From: Thermococcus sp. M36
GTDB lineage: Archaea > Methanobacteriota_B > Thermococci > Thermococcales > Thermococcaceae
Length of the DNA: 47,465 nucleotides
Assembly (NCBI RefSeq): GCF_012027355.1
Contig: NZ_SNUH01000003.1
Span: forward strand, 1-47,465
Reading direction: 5' to 3'
In this document: piece after piece, positions 17,570 to 26,512 of the stretch
Numbering within the stretch: the first letter of the stretch is position 1
How the letters are laid out: each line of letters starts with the position of its first letter
Made by a program: the position numbers and the translations under genes
Notes under the pieces: generated by a model
The model's input: only the letters and a program-made list of their open reading frames with translations
Database searches by the model: none
Told to the model about the DNA's origin: nothing

Positions 17570-18580
17570 ATGAAGAGCCTCTTCCTGCTGGTTTTGGGCA
17601 ACACCGAGATAAGCACAGTCCCAGGAATAAGCGTTGCCGGAGCGACGCCGGAGCTGACAAAGCTCACTCCTCCGGCCGATGCCGAGTACCTGTTCTATGA
17701 GAAGCCTTTGATAATTGATGCGATACCTGTTACGCCGGAGGGGCACCCGACGCCGGCTATAATCACAAAGGCCGCGAAGGAGCTTGCAAACTTCCCTGTT
17801 CTCGTGGTCAGGGGCGGGACTTACCTTGCTCCGCTCGTCCCCCATGTGCACATCAGCAGCGTGGTAGGAAAGGACTTCAGGAGGGAGCCCGCCCTGCCGG
17901 AATTCGGCGAGATAATAAGGCGCGCCAAGCTTTTGGGGGAAGAGCTTAACAAAAGCAACATCGAGGAGCTGGTCATAGGCGAGTCCACCCCAGGGGGAAC
18001 AACAACCGCTCAGGCTGTCCTCTGGGCGCTGGGCTACGATGCTAAGACATCTTCCGCCTCCCTAAACAACCCCCAGAGCCTCAAAGAGAATGTCATAAGT
18101 GAAGCCTTCGTGAGGGTCGGGATAGAGAAAGGTCAGCTCAGAGACAACCCACTTGAGGCACTCAGGCAGTTCGGCGACCCGATGCTGGCCACCGTTGTCG
18201 GCCTGTCTCTCGGCTTCAGGAAAAACGTTGTCCTTGCTGGCGGGACTCAAATGCTGGCTGTTTCTGCCCTGCTGAAGGTCCTCGGCGAGGATCTAAGCAG
18301 GTTCATGATAGCAACCACTAAGTGGGTCGTGAAAGATAGGAGTGCTACATTCCTCGAAACGGCAAAGGAGATAGGGATAATCACATACGCCGCCGATTTG
18401 GACCTCTCGGGAAGCAGGTTCAAGGGGCTCCAGAACTACGAGCACGGTTACGTCAAGGAAGGAGTTGGAGCGGGAGGAGCTACGTGGCTCGCCGTAAAGG
18501 CGGGCTTCTCGCCCAAAGAAGTTTCCAGAAAGGTCGAGGAGCTTTACAGAAGGCTCATGAAAATGAAGGGAGGGAATTAG
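17570..18580 (+). CDS. cobT: CobT-like nicotinate-nucleotide phosphoribosyltransferase (UPF0284 family)
   Basis: This is a 336-residue protein of the archaeal family related to NaMN:base phosphoribosyltransferase, which makes alpha-ribazole phosphate for the lower ligand. Blocks seen are [18 protein letters not shown] near the start, [23 protein letters not shown] (quoted in part: [12 protein letters not shown]), [14 protein letters not shown] and [15 protein letters not shown]. Length matches the archaeal family. Its place beside cobamide genes supports the role. It is convergent with cbiZ, the two stops being adjacent. Confidence 0.9.
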   Translation: MKSLFLLVLGNTEISTVPGISVAGATPELTKLTPPADAEYLFYEKPLIIDAIPVTPEGHPTPAIITKAAKELANFPVLVVRGGTYLAPLVPHVHISSVVGKDFRREPALPEFGEIIRRAKLLGEELNKSNIEELVIGESTPGGTTTAQAVLWALGYDAKTSSASLNNPQSLKENVISEAFVRVGIEKGQLRDNPLEALRQFGDPMLATVVGLSLGFRKNVVLAGGTQMLAVSALLKVLGEDLSRFMIATTKWVVKDRSATFLETAKEIGIITYAADLDLSGSRFKGLQNYEHGYVKEGVGAGGATWLAVKAGFSPKEVSRKVEELYRRLMKMKGGN

Positions 18581-19171
18581 CTATCTCTCTCTTGTTCTCC
18601 CCCACTTTCGCAGGCTCTCCCCAAGGGCATCTCTAACGGCCTTTCCGATGCTTATTCCAAGCTCCGTTGCGGTTCCCGCCCACTCCGTTTCTCCCTCAAA
18701 GGCGAAGACACCAATGCCGTCGCTCGTCGTTCCCGTGGCGTTGTAGCCAAGCTTGAGAAGGGTGTAGGTCTTTGCCTCCGTTGCCGTCATTATCGCGTTG
18801 GCCATTGCCCCAACGGTTAGGCCGTCCTCGATGACGAGGGCGATGTTTATGGTTCCCGGCTTCCACGGTGGAGGGACTTCGCCCGCTATTGCAGGGTTCG
18901 TGACCCCGGCCGTGACGTAGGCAGTTACACTTCCGCTTTTAGCAACGGAAAGAACCTTTCCAATGTCGGCCGCGGTCATGAAGCCCACGAAGTTTTCGAG
19001 CCCGTGCTCCCTCTCAAAGTCCGCGCAGTCCTTCCTGTAGTCCCCGGTGTAGTTCTTGGAGACCATCATAAAGAAGAAGCCGTTTGCCTCTGTTAGACCT
19101 CCCCTGTGCGGTGCGTTGCTGAGTGCCCGCAGGGGCTCGTCAAAAGGCCGGATAAAGTGCTTGAACTCCAT
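18581..19171 (-). CDS. cbiZ: adenosylcobinamide amidohydrolase CbiZ
   Basis: This is a 196-residue enzyme. CbiZ removes the aminopropanol side chain from adenosylcobinamide to give adenosylcobyric acid, which CbiB then reuses; it is the archaeal route for corrinoid salvage. Family blocks are SNAPHRGGLTEANGFFFM near the N-terminus, VTAYVTAGVTNPAIAGE, and TEAKTYTLLKLGYNATGTTSDG (quoted in part: NATGTTSDG). The ATG at 19171 lies about 25-30 bases from a TATA element (GTTATATCCC), suggesting a short or absent leader. Confidence 0.93.
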   Translation of the reverse strand: MEFKHFIRPFDEPLRALSNAPHRGGLTEANGFFFMMVSKNYTGDYRKDCADFEREHGLENFVGFMTAADIGKVLSVAKSGSVTAYVTAGVTNPAIAGEVPPPWKPGTINIALVIEDGLTVGAMANAIMTATEAKTYTLLKLGYNATGTTSDGIGVFAFEGETEWAGTATELGISIGKAVRDALGESLRKWGRTRER

Positions 19172-19272
19172 GCATGCACATCCGCCGGAAGGGATATAAC
19201 GCTTGTGCTGTTAAACGATTCCGTTTGCTGAAAGGTTATTAAGGTCGCCACGAAGTTTAACCGGGTGGTTGT

Positions 19273-19788
19273 ATGGGAGCCGAAGAACACAAGAAAAAAG
19301 CCCCCAAGAGGTTCAAGTTTGCGGTCATAACAGTAAGCGACACCGCCAGCAGGGGGGAGAAGGAAGACAAAAGCGGGAAGTTTCTCATCGAGGAGATGGA
19401 GAAGGCTGGGCATGAGAGGGTTTACTACTCGGTCGTTCCCGATGAGAAGATGGAAATAATTGGAGCCCTCGTGGAAGCATTCAAGGCCGGAGCTGACGTT
19501 GTCGTAACCTCCGGCGGTACCGGAGTGGCCCCTAGGGACGTTACAATTGAAAGCATAAGGCCCCTTTTTGATAAAGAGCTGACGGGCTTCGGCGAGATAT
19601 TCAGGCTTATGAGCTACGAGGAGATTGGAACCGCTGCGGTCATGAGCAGAGCAACTGCGGGGATAATAAAAAGCTCCGGGAGGACAATGGTCGTTTTCTG
19701 CCTGCCTGGGAGCCTTGGTGCGGCGAAGACCGGCATTAAGATCATCCTGAACGAAGCAGGTCACGTGCTAAAGCACGCGGGGGAGTGA
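19273..19788 (+). CDS. moaB: molybdopterin biosynthesis protein MoaB
   Basis: This is a 171-residue protein of the MogA/MoaB fold. AVITVSDTASRGEKEDKSG and VVTSGGTGVAPRDVTIES are the conserved ligand-binding blocks; a third is RATAGIIKSSGRTMVVFCLPGS (in part: FCLPGS). Archaeal MoaB adenylates molybdopterin. In Thermococcales this serves mainly tungsten cofactor synthesis. It is followed immediately by moeA, with the ribosome site of moeA inside its 3' end. Confidence 0.93.
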   Translation: MGAEEHKKKAPKRFKFAVITVSDTASRGEKEDKSGKFLIEEMEKAGHERVYYSVVPDEKMEIIGALVEAFKAGADVVVTSGGTGVAPRDVTIESIRPLFDKELTGFGEIFRLMSYEEIGTAAVMSRATAGIIKSSGRTMVVFCLPGSLGAAKTGIKIILNEAGHVLKHAGE

Positions 19789-19790
19789 AG

Positions 19791-20981
19791 ATGAGGGAGT
19801 TCAAAAAGCTCACCCCCTACAGAGAAGCCCTCCGGCTAGTGCTGGATGACCTCAAGGAGATAACCGATGTTGAAGAGGTCTCGCTTGATGATGCCCTCGG
19901 CAGGGTTCTAGCTGAGAACATCGTTTCTCCCATAGACAGCCCGCCCTTCGACCGTTCCGCTGTGGACGGGTACGCACTCCGCGCAGAGGACACATTCCAA
20001 GCGAGGGAGTACCGTCCGGTGGAGCTGAAGGTCATCGACGAGATAGTCGCTGGAGACGAGAGTGAGGCAAGGGTCGGGCCGGGAACAGCTGTGAAGCTCA
20101 TGACAGGCTCAAAGATGCCGGAAGGGGCGAACGCGGTTCTCATGCAGGAGATGGCAGAAAGGGAAGGTGACGTCATAAGGGTTCTCCGCCCCGTAGCGCC
20201 CGGCCAAAACGTGGCCTTCGCAGGGGAGGACGTGAAGAGGGGTGAGGTTCTCCTCAGGAAAGGGCATGTTCTCCGGCCGCAGGATCTGGCGCTGCTCAAG
20301 AGCGTCGGCTTCAGGAGTGTGAGGGTTAAAAGAAAGCCCCTGGTCGGGATCATAGTCACTGGCGACGAGCTTATCGAGGAGTTCGACGAGGATGCCATCA
20401 GAGCGGGGAAGATCCTGGAGAGCAACTCGGTTATGCTTAGGGGCCTCGTGAGGCAGTACTTTGGCGAGCCGGTGTTTTACGGGGTCGTGCCAGACGACGA
20501 GGAGAGGATAAGGAACGCCATCGAGACGGCAAAGGGGGAGTGCGACATCGTACTTGTGACAGGGGGCTCAGCATTCGGTGATAAGGACTTCGCACACCGC
20601 TTCGTTAAGCTGCTTTTCCACGGGACGACGATAAAGCCTGGAAGGCCCATAGGCTACGGCGAAAGGGTCTTCGTGATGAGCGGCTACCCAGCGGCGGTTT
20701 TTACTCAGTTCCACCTCTACGTCAAACACGCTCTGGCGAAGCTGGTGGGGGCTAGGGACTACGAGGTGAGGGTCAGGGCAAGACTTGCTGAGAAGGTTCC
20801 GAGCCAGCTTGGAAGACACGAGTTCATCAAGGTGCGGTACGAGGACGGTGTGGCAAGGCCGATAAGAAAGAAGGGGAGCGGCATAATAAGCGCCCTCGTG
20901 GAGAGCAACGGTTACATCGAGATACCGGAGGACAGCGAGGGTTATCTGGAAGGGGAGACCGTTGAGGTTTCCCTTTATTGA
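19791..20981 (+). CDS. moeA: molybdopterin molybdenumtransferase MoeA
   Basis: This is a 396-residue protein with the MoeA domain order: the long N-terminal region with PPFDRSAVDGYAL and TGSKMPEGANAVLMQE, the MogA-like domain with VGIIVTGDELIEE, VTGGSAFGDKDF and FVMSGYPAAVF, and the C-terminal domain IV. It inserts molybdate or tungstate into adenylated molybdopterin. A GTG at 19785 overlaps the moaB stop, but GGGGGAG before the ATG at 19791 supports the latter. It forms a two-gene operon with moaB. Confidence 0.93.
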   Translation: MREFKKLTPYREALRLVLDDLKEITDVEEVSLDDALGRVLAENIVSPIDSPPFDRSAVDGYALRAEDTFQAREYRPVELKVIDEIVAGDESEARVGPGTAVKLMTGSKMPEGANAVLMQEMAEREGDVIRVLRPVAPGQNVAFAGEDVKRGEVLLRKGHVLRPQDLALLKSVGFRSVRVKRKPLVGIIVTGDELIEEFDEDAIRAGKILESNSVMLRGLVRQYFGEPVFYGVVPDDEERIRNAIETAKGECDIVLVTGGSAFGDKDFAHRFVKLLFHGTTIKPGRPIGYGERVFVMSGYPAAVFTQFHLYVKHALAKLVGARDYEVRVRARLAEKVPSQLGRHEFIKVRYEDGVARPIRKKGSGIISALVESNGYIEIPEDSEGYLEGETVEVSLY

Positions 20982-21002
20982 CCCCTATATTGATTGCCGG
21001 AT

Positions 21003-21236
21003 CTATTCGCCCATGAGATCCTCGATGCTCGGGCTTTTTACCACCATCTCGACGTCTTCAGGCAGGCACTCACACTCAAAAAGGCCCCTGACCATCTCCA
21101 AGACCTTGCGTTTTTCCTCGTTCACTTCTTTCAGAATCTCCGCCAAAGGGTTCGCATTCACCCATGGTACTATATCTCTAATAACATCTTCAATGTCATC
21201 ATAACGGACACCAACATTCTCCCCCATACTTATCAC
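21003..21236 (-). CDS. small acidic protein, function unknown
   Basis: This is a 77-residue (or 74-residue from the ATG) acidic, helical protein with no family I recognise. The sequence has two predicted amphipathic helices rich in Glu (residues about 30-55) and a CEC pair. A clear TATA box (GGTATATAAG, about 21272-21281 on this strand) lies upstream, which supports a real gene. The GTG at 21236 and the ATG nine bases inside are both possible; GATAAG-type sequence before the ATG is a poor ribosome site. The size fits an antitoxin-like or regulatory protein, which is a guess. Confidence 0.5.
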   Translation of the reverse strand: MISMGENVGVRYDDIEDVIRDIVPWVNANPLAEILKEVNEEKRKVLEMVRGLFECECLPEDVEMVVKSPSIEDLMGE

Positions 21237-21342
21237 GTTTGTTAATATCTGGTTGGAGGTAATAAAACTTTCTTATATACCATATCCAAAATATGGCCCC
21301 ACATTCCAAAGATTGAATGAATTTCAAAAACCTGATAATTCG

Positions 21343-21560
21343 TGGTATGGCCCGCCCGTAACTCCCGCCTTCATTGGTGCCGAACGGCGAACTCAGACGG
21401 GCTAACCCAGGCGGGCCTCAGCTGTACTCGGCCTGGGTTTCCCACGGTCATTGCGCTCCGTAACGCGGAAGGCCCTCCCGTGGGGACCTCGCTGAGGCCG
21501 AGCTGTAGCCCCCGCATCGCCCCCCGGTTCATTCTCCCCGGGGTCCTCGCGCAGGGGCAT
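21343..21560 (-). ncRNA. triple-hairpin H/ACA pseudouridylation guide RNA
   Basis: This is a GC-rich island in AT-rich flanks. On the minus strand it folds into three hairpins of the archaeal H/ACA type. Hairpin 1 (21558-21508) has lower stem GCCCCTGC/GCGGGGGC and upper stem CCCCGG/CCGGGG, with a GA...TGA loop like a K-loop. T-ACA follows at 21507-21504. Hairpin 2 (21502-21427) has perfect lower stem CTCGGCCT/AGGCCGAG and upper stem CCCACGG/CCGTGGG, with GA and TGA on opposite sides (K-turn). T-ACA follows at 21426-21423. Hairpin 3 (21417-21349) has perfect lower stem GGCCCGCC/GGCGGGCC and upper stem CCCGTC/GGCGGG, with TGA/TGA. ATA follows at 21348. In each the box begins 15 bases after the upper stem, the family distance (14-16). 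Targets in rRNA were not determined. Confidence 0.85.
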
Positions 21561-21578
21561 TCTGAAGTTAAAAAAAGA

Positions 21579-21590
21579 GGTATATAAAGT
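21579..21590 (-). promoter_or_regulatory. TATA box of the H/ACA RNA gene
   Basis: ACTTTATATACC on the minus strand is a strong archaeal TATA element. Its centre is about 25 bases before hairpin 1, so transcription should start at about 21560, right at the first stem. It lies just past the stop codon of the DUF835 gene, so the RNA gene has its own promoter. A T-run (GGTTTTTG, about 21325-21332) after hairpin 3 could end transcription. Confidence 0.75.
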
Positions 21591-21595
21591 TGCCT

Positions 21596-22699
21596 TCACT
21601 CAACGAGCTTCTTGAGCTGGGCGTAGAGCCTTGGTTCTAAACTCTCCTTTCCGAGGACGATTATGAGCGTGCCATTATTGACGATTACAAAGTCCCTCAG
21701 CTTTGACAGGAACTTCATGAGGCTCTCCCACGAGTTGTAAACCGTGAGATATTCAAGGCAGTCAATTACAATAATCCCGTGCTCGCCAGATTTTGCAAAC
21801 TCCTCAAGATACCTGTAAGAAATCTCGGTTATCCTTGCGAGATTGGTGGGGTTTATAGTGTTTTCAAATTTGCCCTGGAAGGGTATCGTTGTAACGAAGT
21901 AGTATTTCCATCCCTCTGGAATGTCGTCCACATTCCTAATAAATGCAAGGACAGGCTGGTCTCTTAGCTGTTCCTTGATCTTTTGATATTCAGTTTCACT
22001 GACTAAAACAACTCCTGGCTCAAGATTAATGGGATGACCATCATCTCTTTTTGGGGGTTTGAAGAGTTCCGATGATGTGAGTTTTACCATTGCGGCCACC
22101 ATAGTAACTATTAGAACTGTAGATAGGGTAAATCCTATTGGTTTATACCACTCATTAGTTCCGAACAGCGCGGCAGGTACAAGATGGACTCCGAAGAGGA
22201 TTATGCTAACATAAAGGATCTTAATGGCAGTTTTGTATATCTCTTCAGTCTCCTTCAGTAATAACCCACCCGCTATCACAAATATACCACTTATACCCAG
22301 TGTTGCAGCGCTAGTTGCGGTCCAAAAGGCATCCTTAGTGTATGCATAGACACCCATCATATAAATAATGAAAAAAACAGGCATGGATGCAAACATAGCA
22401 AGGGTTTTATGTCTGGCCACAATAGACTCTTCTTCCAGGAACTTTACTGATCCGTAGAACATTAACGCAGAAAATGCTGGAAGAGATAGAACCCCGAGCA
22501 CCTGAAATATTGGGTTTGTAAAGACCGTAGAAGAAATCGCAAGAAAATCAAAAATCCAAGCCAGAGAGAATGCCAAGGCAGATTTCCTTTTATTGTGGAG
22601 ATATATCTTAAATATCCATCCAGCCGCCACCAAGTCCGCCATAAGTACCATTATTGCCTCTGCAAAAACAATTGCTTGGATACCATCCAACTTTCTCAC
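21596..22699 (-). CDS. seven-helix membrane protein with C-terminal DUF835 domain
   Basis: This is a protein of about 367 residues. The first two-thirds holds seven hydrophobic helices. The remaining 140 residues form a DUF835 domain, a soluble alpha/beta module known from Thermococcales and other archaea (VVLVSETEYQKIKEQL, FIRNVDDIPEGWKYYFVTT, IIVIDCLEYLTVYNSW). The last block resembles the strand-Asp end of a degenerate NTPase. I infer a membrane sensor or signalling protein. The start is uncertain: GTG at 22699 overlaps the stop of the previous gene, and TTG at 22690 has GGGGTGAG in front. Coupling to the upstream adenylate-forming enzyme suggests a joint function. Confidence 0.75.
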   Translation of the reverse strand: MRKLDGIQAIVFAEAIMVLMADLVAAGWIFKIYLHNKRKSALAFSLAWIFDFLAISSTVFTNPIFQVLGVLSLPAFSALMFYGSVKFLEEESIVARHKTLAMFASMPVFFIIYMMGVYAYTKDAFWTATSAATLGISGIFVIAGGLLLKETEEIYKTAIKILYVSIILFGVHLVPAALFGTNEWYKPIGFTLSTVLIVTMVAAMVKLTSSELFKPPKRDDGHPINLEPGVVLVSETEYQKIKEQLRDQPVLAFIRNVDDIPEGWKYYFVTTIPFQGKFENTINPTNLARITEISYRYLEEFAKSGEHGIIVIDCLEYLTVYNSWESLMKFLSKLRDFVIVNNGTLIIVLGKESLEPRLYAQLKKLVE

Positions 22700-23754
22700 C
22701 CCATACTTCTTTGGGGATTTCCAAATCCATCCCATTTGAATGGCCCTTCAGGGGGAGCTCTAATGGCAGTCTCATCTTCAAATTTAATCACTAGAATCTC
22801 AGGTCTGGCTACTATTATGCCAACCCTACCCCGTTCGCCATGTTTAACTATGCAATATTCATCTTCCTCATTCTTTAGTGGAAAAATAAGTGTGAATGGG
22901 TAGTTGGGATAATACCAGAACTCATTACCCTTATGAATACCAACGAGATCACCAAAGAGATAGTAGCCATAGAGGGGTATTAACGTAGTGTTCTCAAACT
23001 TCTGGGATAGTATTTCAAAAAACTCATGGTTTATGCCAACGCCGCTTATTATGGCAGTCTCGATTGTTTCACTGTACGGCTCAAAGAGTGTCATGAGAGG
23101 AGGAGCAGACCTAACAAGGTTTATTCTGTCCTTTTCCATCACGCGTTTTGTGTACTTAACGAGAGGGTCAAGAATCCTAAGGGCTGCTTCAAGGCCTTGC
23201 TCCGCGTAGACTTTTTTCAATCCGTCAGTTTCCATGCCAATGAAGTACAATATGCCACCATAGCTCCAGACGAGTTTACTTATCTCATCTTGGTACCAAC
23301 CGTACGGACCGTGCGCAATTGCCCTCATCTGGTGCTCTTCATTGTAAATTTCATCAAGACCGTAAATTTTGTCAAGCGCCTGCCTGAGGTAAATATGAAG
23401 AACCTCCAGATAGTGCCTGTCCCAATGTCCAATAGCCCGTTCTCGTGTGGTTCCAGAAGACTGGTAAAAACGAATTCTGCCCTGGTAGTTGGCAGGAACA
23501 AACTCCAGCCAGTTGTTCCTCAGAAAGTCTTCATCAACGGCCAGTCCTGAATTGAAAATGTTCTCAAACACATCCTTTAGGTTTCCCTGAAATATATCAT
23601 CAAGGTTCGAGTTAAGAGTCTCTGCTATCTTCTTCCAGTAGGGTGTTCGTTGGAAATGAAACTCGAATACCTCGCGAAGATATTCGAGTGTCTTAGTTTC
23701 ATCAACATCCAAAGGACTAAGATACAGATTGTCCAATATTTCCCCGTAATTCAT
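22696..23754 (-). CDS. LuxE/PaaK-like adenylate-forming protein (short, no C-terminal domain)
   Basis: This 352-residue protein of the ANL superfamily resembles acyl-protein synthetase LuxE and phenylacetate-CoA ligase. IRFYQSSGTTRERAIGHW is the A3 phosphate-binding motif (SSGTT), with a helical N-terminus before it (EFHFQRTPYWKKI). PaaK-type enzymes have about 430 residues. This one ends near WDGFGNPQRSMG without the mobile C-terminal domain, so it may only form or hold an acyl adenylate. The gene is AT-rich. It is divergent from a full-length ANL enzyme at 23896 and overlaps the DUF835 gene at its stop. Confidence 0.7.
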   Translation of the reverse strand: MNYGEILDNLYLSPLDVDETKTLEYLREVFEFHFQRTPYWKKIAETLNSNLDDIFQGNLKDVFENIFNSGLAVDEDFLRNNWLEFVPANYQGRIRFYQSSGTTRERAIGHWDRHYLEVLHIYLRQALDKIYGLDEIYNEEHQMRAIAHGPYGWYQDEISKLVWSYGGILYFIGMETDGLKKVYAEQGLEAALRILDPLVKYTKRVMEKDRINLVRSAPPLMTLFEPYSETIETAIISGVGINHEFFEILSQKFENTTLIPLYGYYLFGDLVGIHKGNEFWYYPNYPFTLIFPLKNEEDEYCIVKHGERGRVGIIVARPEILVIKFEDETAIRAPPEGPFKWDGFGNPQRSMG

Positions 23755-23895
23755 GGAGACCTCTTAGGCCGGGTTATATAAAAACCTTTTCCTCCCTCGA
23801 ATCCCATCTTTTCGATAATATAATCTACAAAGTATATTGGAAAAACCTTAAAAGTTATATATCATGAGTTCAAATTATTGCATCGGTGAGCGTCT

Positions 23896-25179
23896 ATGAA
23901 CTTGATTGTTGGAAGAATCAGCCGGGAGGACATGGAAGATTTCCAATATACTCTTGAAATGGCATTGAAAAGCACTGAGTTCTGGAGGGAGAAATTTTCT
24001 GGGATAGACCCCGACGGAATGAACGTAGAGAAGTTGGCCGAGCTGACAGAGACAGTGAAAATAACTCCTCACGACCTTTACAAAGTCGAAGAGGTGTGGC
24101 CAGATTACATTCACAAGGCTCAAGTGTTCTATACTGTTATGCGTACCAGTGGAACTACGGGGAAACCAAAGAGAATCCCGTACACACGCGATGACCGCTT
24201 CAGAACTGCCAGACAAGTAGAGCCGTGGATACGCAAGTACATGGACAATGGAGACAGGATAGCATCTTTCTTCCCACCGCTTCCGTCTTCATCCGGAATG
24301 TTTGCCTTTGGTGCATTTGAAGCCATAAACGCCAAGTCTGCATATTACCAGATACCCATTCAATACCTCCTCGACAAGGAGATGCTCTTGAAGGAGCTCC
24401 AAGACATCAAACCCACAGCTCTCTTCTGTCTAACAGCAACCGCTTACAATCTAGGACTCATCCTCCCAGAATCAATAAAGAAGGACATACAGACGATAGT
24501 TGTCGGCGGCGAGACACTGACCCCAGAACTCGCGAGGGCTACTTTAGAACTCTTCGAAAACGCAGTTATTATAGATAACTTTGGTTCAACTGAAGATGCA
24601 ATAACAGGCTACCGTGTGATAACGAAAAAGAAAACAACCGAGTTCCATTTTGAAGAATCAGTAGTAATCCTCAAGGATAACGGCGATGGTTATGATGAGT
24701 ATAAGCGAATCTATATAACAAAAGTGATGAGGAACGGCGAGCTGACAGGTTTACCGCTCTTCAACTACGATATAGGCGACCTTGCAAGGGTTGTCGATGG
24801 TGAAGTCAGAAACATTATCAGAGTTAAAGATGTAATAAGTCTCGCCGGGGCAAAACTCCACATAGATCAGGTGATGGAAATCGTTTTCGACCATCCCGAC
24901 CTGCTCGATTTCGTGATAATCTACCACCCACTCTCACCCAAGAACCCAAAACCCAAGGCCATCATCCGCGTCGCATACAGTGGCGAGAAGCCTGCTGGAA
25001 TTGAGGACGAAGTTAGAGAGCTTATATATGAGGCAAATAATCCTGTCAGATACGAAGTGGAAGAATCAAAGCAGGCAGAGCTCACAATCGAGGCAGTTCC
25101 CCTGGAGAAGCTGAAGGAAGGCCTCCCAAGAAAGCTTGGCAAGACCAAAAGGATATATATTGTTGGTAAAGATCTTTAA
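23896..25179 (+). CDS. phenylacetate-CoA ligase-like adenylate-forming enzyme
   Basis: This is a 427-residue ANL enzyme of PaaK type. TVMRTSGTTGKPKRIPYT is the A3 motif, FGSTEDAITGYR lies near the adenine-binding A5 motif, and NYDIGDLARVVDG and RVKDVISLAGAKL correspond to A7/A8. It should activate a carboxylic acid with ATP and transfer it to CoA or another thiol. The acid is unknown. It is divergent from the shorter ANL protein; the 141-base spacer contains A/T-rich sequence for both promoters, and GGTGAGCGTCT precedes the ATG. Composition is lower in GC than that of the HD gene that follows. Confidence 0.8.
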   Translation: MNLIVGRISREDMEDFQYTLEMALKSTEFWREKFSGIDPDGMNVEKLAELTETVKITPHDLYKVEEVWPDYIHKAQVFYTVMRTSGTTGKPKRIPYTRDDRFRTARQVEPWIRKYMDNGDRIASFFPPLPSSSGMFAFGAFEAINAKSAYYQIPIQYLLDKEMLLKELQDIKPTALFCLTATAYNLGLILPESIKKDIQTIVVGGETLTPELARATLELFENAVIIDNFGSTEDAITGYRVITKKKTTEFHFEESVVILKDNGDGYDEYKRIYITKVMRNGELTGLPLFNYDIGDLARVVDGEVRNIIRVKDVISLAGAKLHIDQVMEIVFDHPDLLDFVIIYHPLSPKNPKPKAIIRVAYSGEKPAGIEDEVRELIYEANNPVRYEVEESKQAELTIEAVPLEKLKEGLPRKLGKTKRIYIVGKDL

Positions 25180-25261
25180 TTCTTCCACCTTTTCTCTTCA
25201 ATTTTGTCACAATGCCGAAAATTTATTTAAGGCTCTTCTCAAACTTCCAGTGGTGGTGTTC

Positions 25262-26512
25262 ATGGATGGAAAGATTATTCACGACGGAATCCACGGCAGC
25301 ATGAAGATCACGGGGCTCATCCTTGACCTGGTCAAAACGCCGGAGTTCCAGAGGCTGAGGAACATACGGCAGCTCGGTTTAGCTTACCTTGTCTATCCCG
25401 GTGCGAACCACAGCCGCTTCGAGCACTCCCTTGGTGCATGGAACATCGCGATGAGGCTTTCCTCCGAAGTTGGCCTGAGTGAAGACGAAAGCATGCTCCT
25501 TCAGGTTGGCGCTCTTCTCCACGACATTGGCCACGGGCCCTTCAGCCACACCTTTGAGAGCATCTACAAGCACTATGTCAAGGAGCATGACCACATGCGT
25601 CTTGGCCAGGACATTGTCCTTGGGAAAATAAATATAACCGAAAGTGAGAATGGCGGCAAAATTCCCGAGATAATAGAGAACTACGGCTACGACTTCACGC
25701 CGAAAGACGTTGCCAACCTAATCCTCGGAAAGCACGAGAAGCGCTACCTCGGCCAGATGCTCCACGGCGACGTCGACGTCGACCAGCTCGACTACCTAGT
25801 GAGGGACGCCCACTACACGGGGGTCGCCCACGGGATAATAGATCTCGAAAGGCTCATGAAGGTTCTGAGAGTCCACGGCGGTGAGCTCGTGGTCGATGAG
25901 AAGGGTGTTGAGGCGGTCGAGGGCATGATGGTGGCCCGCTCCCTCATGTACTCCCGCGTCTACTTCCACCACACGGTCAAGATAGCCGAGGGGATGCTGA
26001 CCAGGGCTTTGGAGTTCGCCCTGGAGGAGGGCCACCTCTGGGACTTCTGGAGGATGATAGACTGCCGCGTCCTTGTCGAGCTTGAGGATCTGGAGGGCCT
26101 TCCCGCGGAGATGGTGAGGAGGGTAAAGTACCGCGAGCTTTACAAGGCCGCCGTTCTGGCGGGTGCCGACGAACTAAGCGCCGAGGAGAAAAGGGAGCTC
26201 CTGACGGCCTACAGGAACGTTAAGCGCAGGCAGGAGATAGAGAGAGCCCTCGCGGATGCTGTTGGCGCCCGCGAAGGGGAGGTCATCCTGGAGTTCAGCA
26301 TAGCCGACCTTATGCTCAGCGAGCCGAGGCTGAAGGCAACCGAGATAAATGTCCTCCTCGGAAACGGAGATGTTCAGCCCCTCACAAAGGTCACGCCACT
26401 AGCAAACGCCCTCAAAAGGAGACAGACACCTAGGTGGGCGGTTCTGATAGCGTCGCCAAAGGAGTACGTCCCGAGGCTCAGGGAAGTCTGGAGAAGAGTC
26501 CTCTTCAGCTGA
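25262..26512 (+). CDS. HD-domain phosphohydrolase (dNTPase/SAMHD1-like)
   Basis: This is a 416-residue protein of the HD superfamily. The order RLRNIRQLGLAYLVYPGANHSRFEHSLG, quoted in part as GANHSRFEHSLG, then LLHDIGHGPFSHTFE (HD metal pair) and DVDQLDYLVRDAHYTG matches archaeal dNTP triphosphohydrolase-like proteins. These residues bind metal and hydrolyse phosphate esters or nucleotides. The open frame starts upstream at 25136 inside the previous gene, but a TATA-like TTTATTTAAGG near 25220 and GTGGTGGTG before the ATG fix the start at 25262. Its nucleotide substrate is not visible. Confidence 0.87.
   Translation: MDGKIIHDGIHGSMKITGLILDLVKTPEFQRLRNIRQLGLAYLVYPGANHSRFEHSLGAWNIAMRLSSEVGLSEDESMLLQVGALLHDIGHGPFSHTFESIYKHYVKEHDHMRLGQDIVLGKINITESENGGKIPEIIENYGYDFTPKDVANLILGKHEKRYLGQMLHGDVDVDQLDYLVRDAHYTGVAHGIIDLERLMKVLRVHGGELVVDEKGVEAVEGMMVARSLMYSRVYFHHTVKIAEGMLTRALEFALEEGHLWDFWRMIDCRVLVELEDLEGLPAEMVRRVKYRELYKAAVLAGADELSAEEKRELLTAYRNVKRRQEIERALADAVGAREGEVILEFSIADLMLSEPRLKATEINVLLGNGDVQPLTKVTPLANALKRRQTPRWAVLIASPKEYVPRLREVWRRVLFS

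Noticed and set aside
21343-21560. SRP (7S) RNA or RNase P RNA
   Set aside because: The GC-rich island first suggested one of these, but the SRP helix 8 loop with its AGCA partner and the conserved RNase P core (GGAAAGUCC type) are both missing on either strand. The three ACA/ATA-boxed hairpins explain the whole length.
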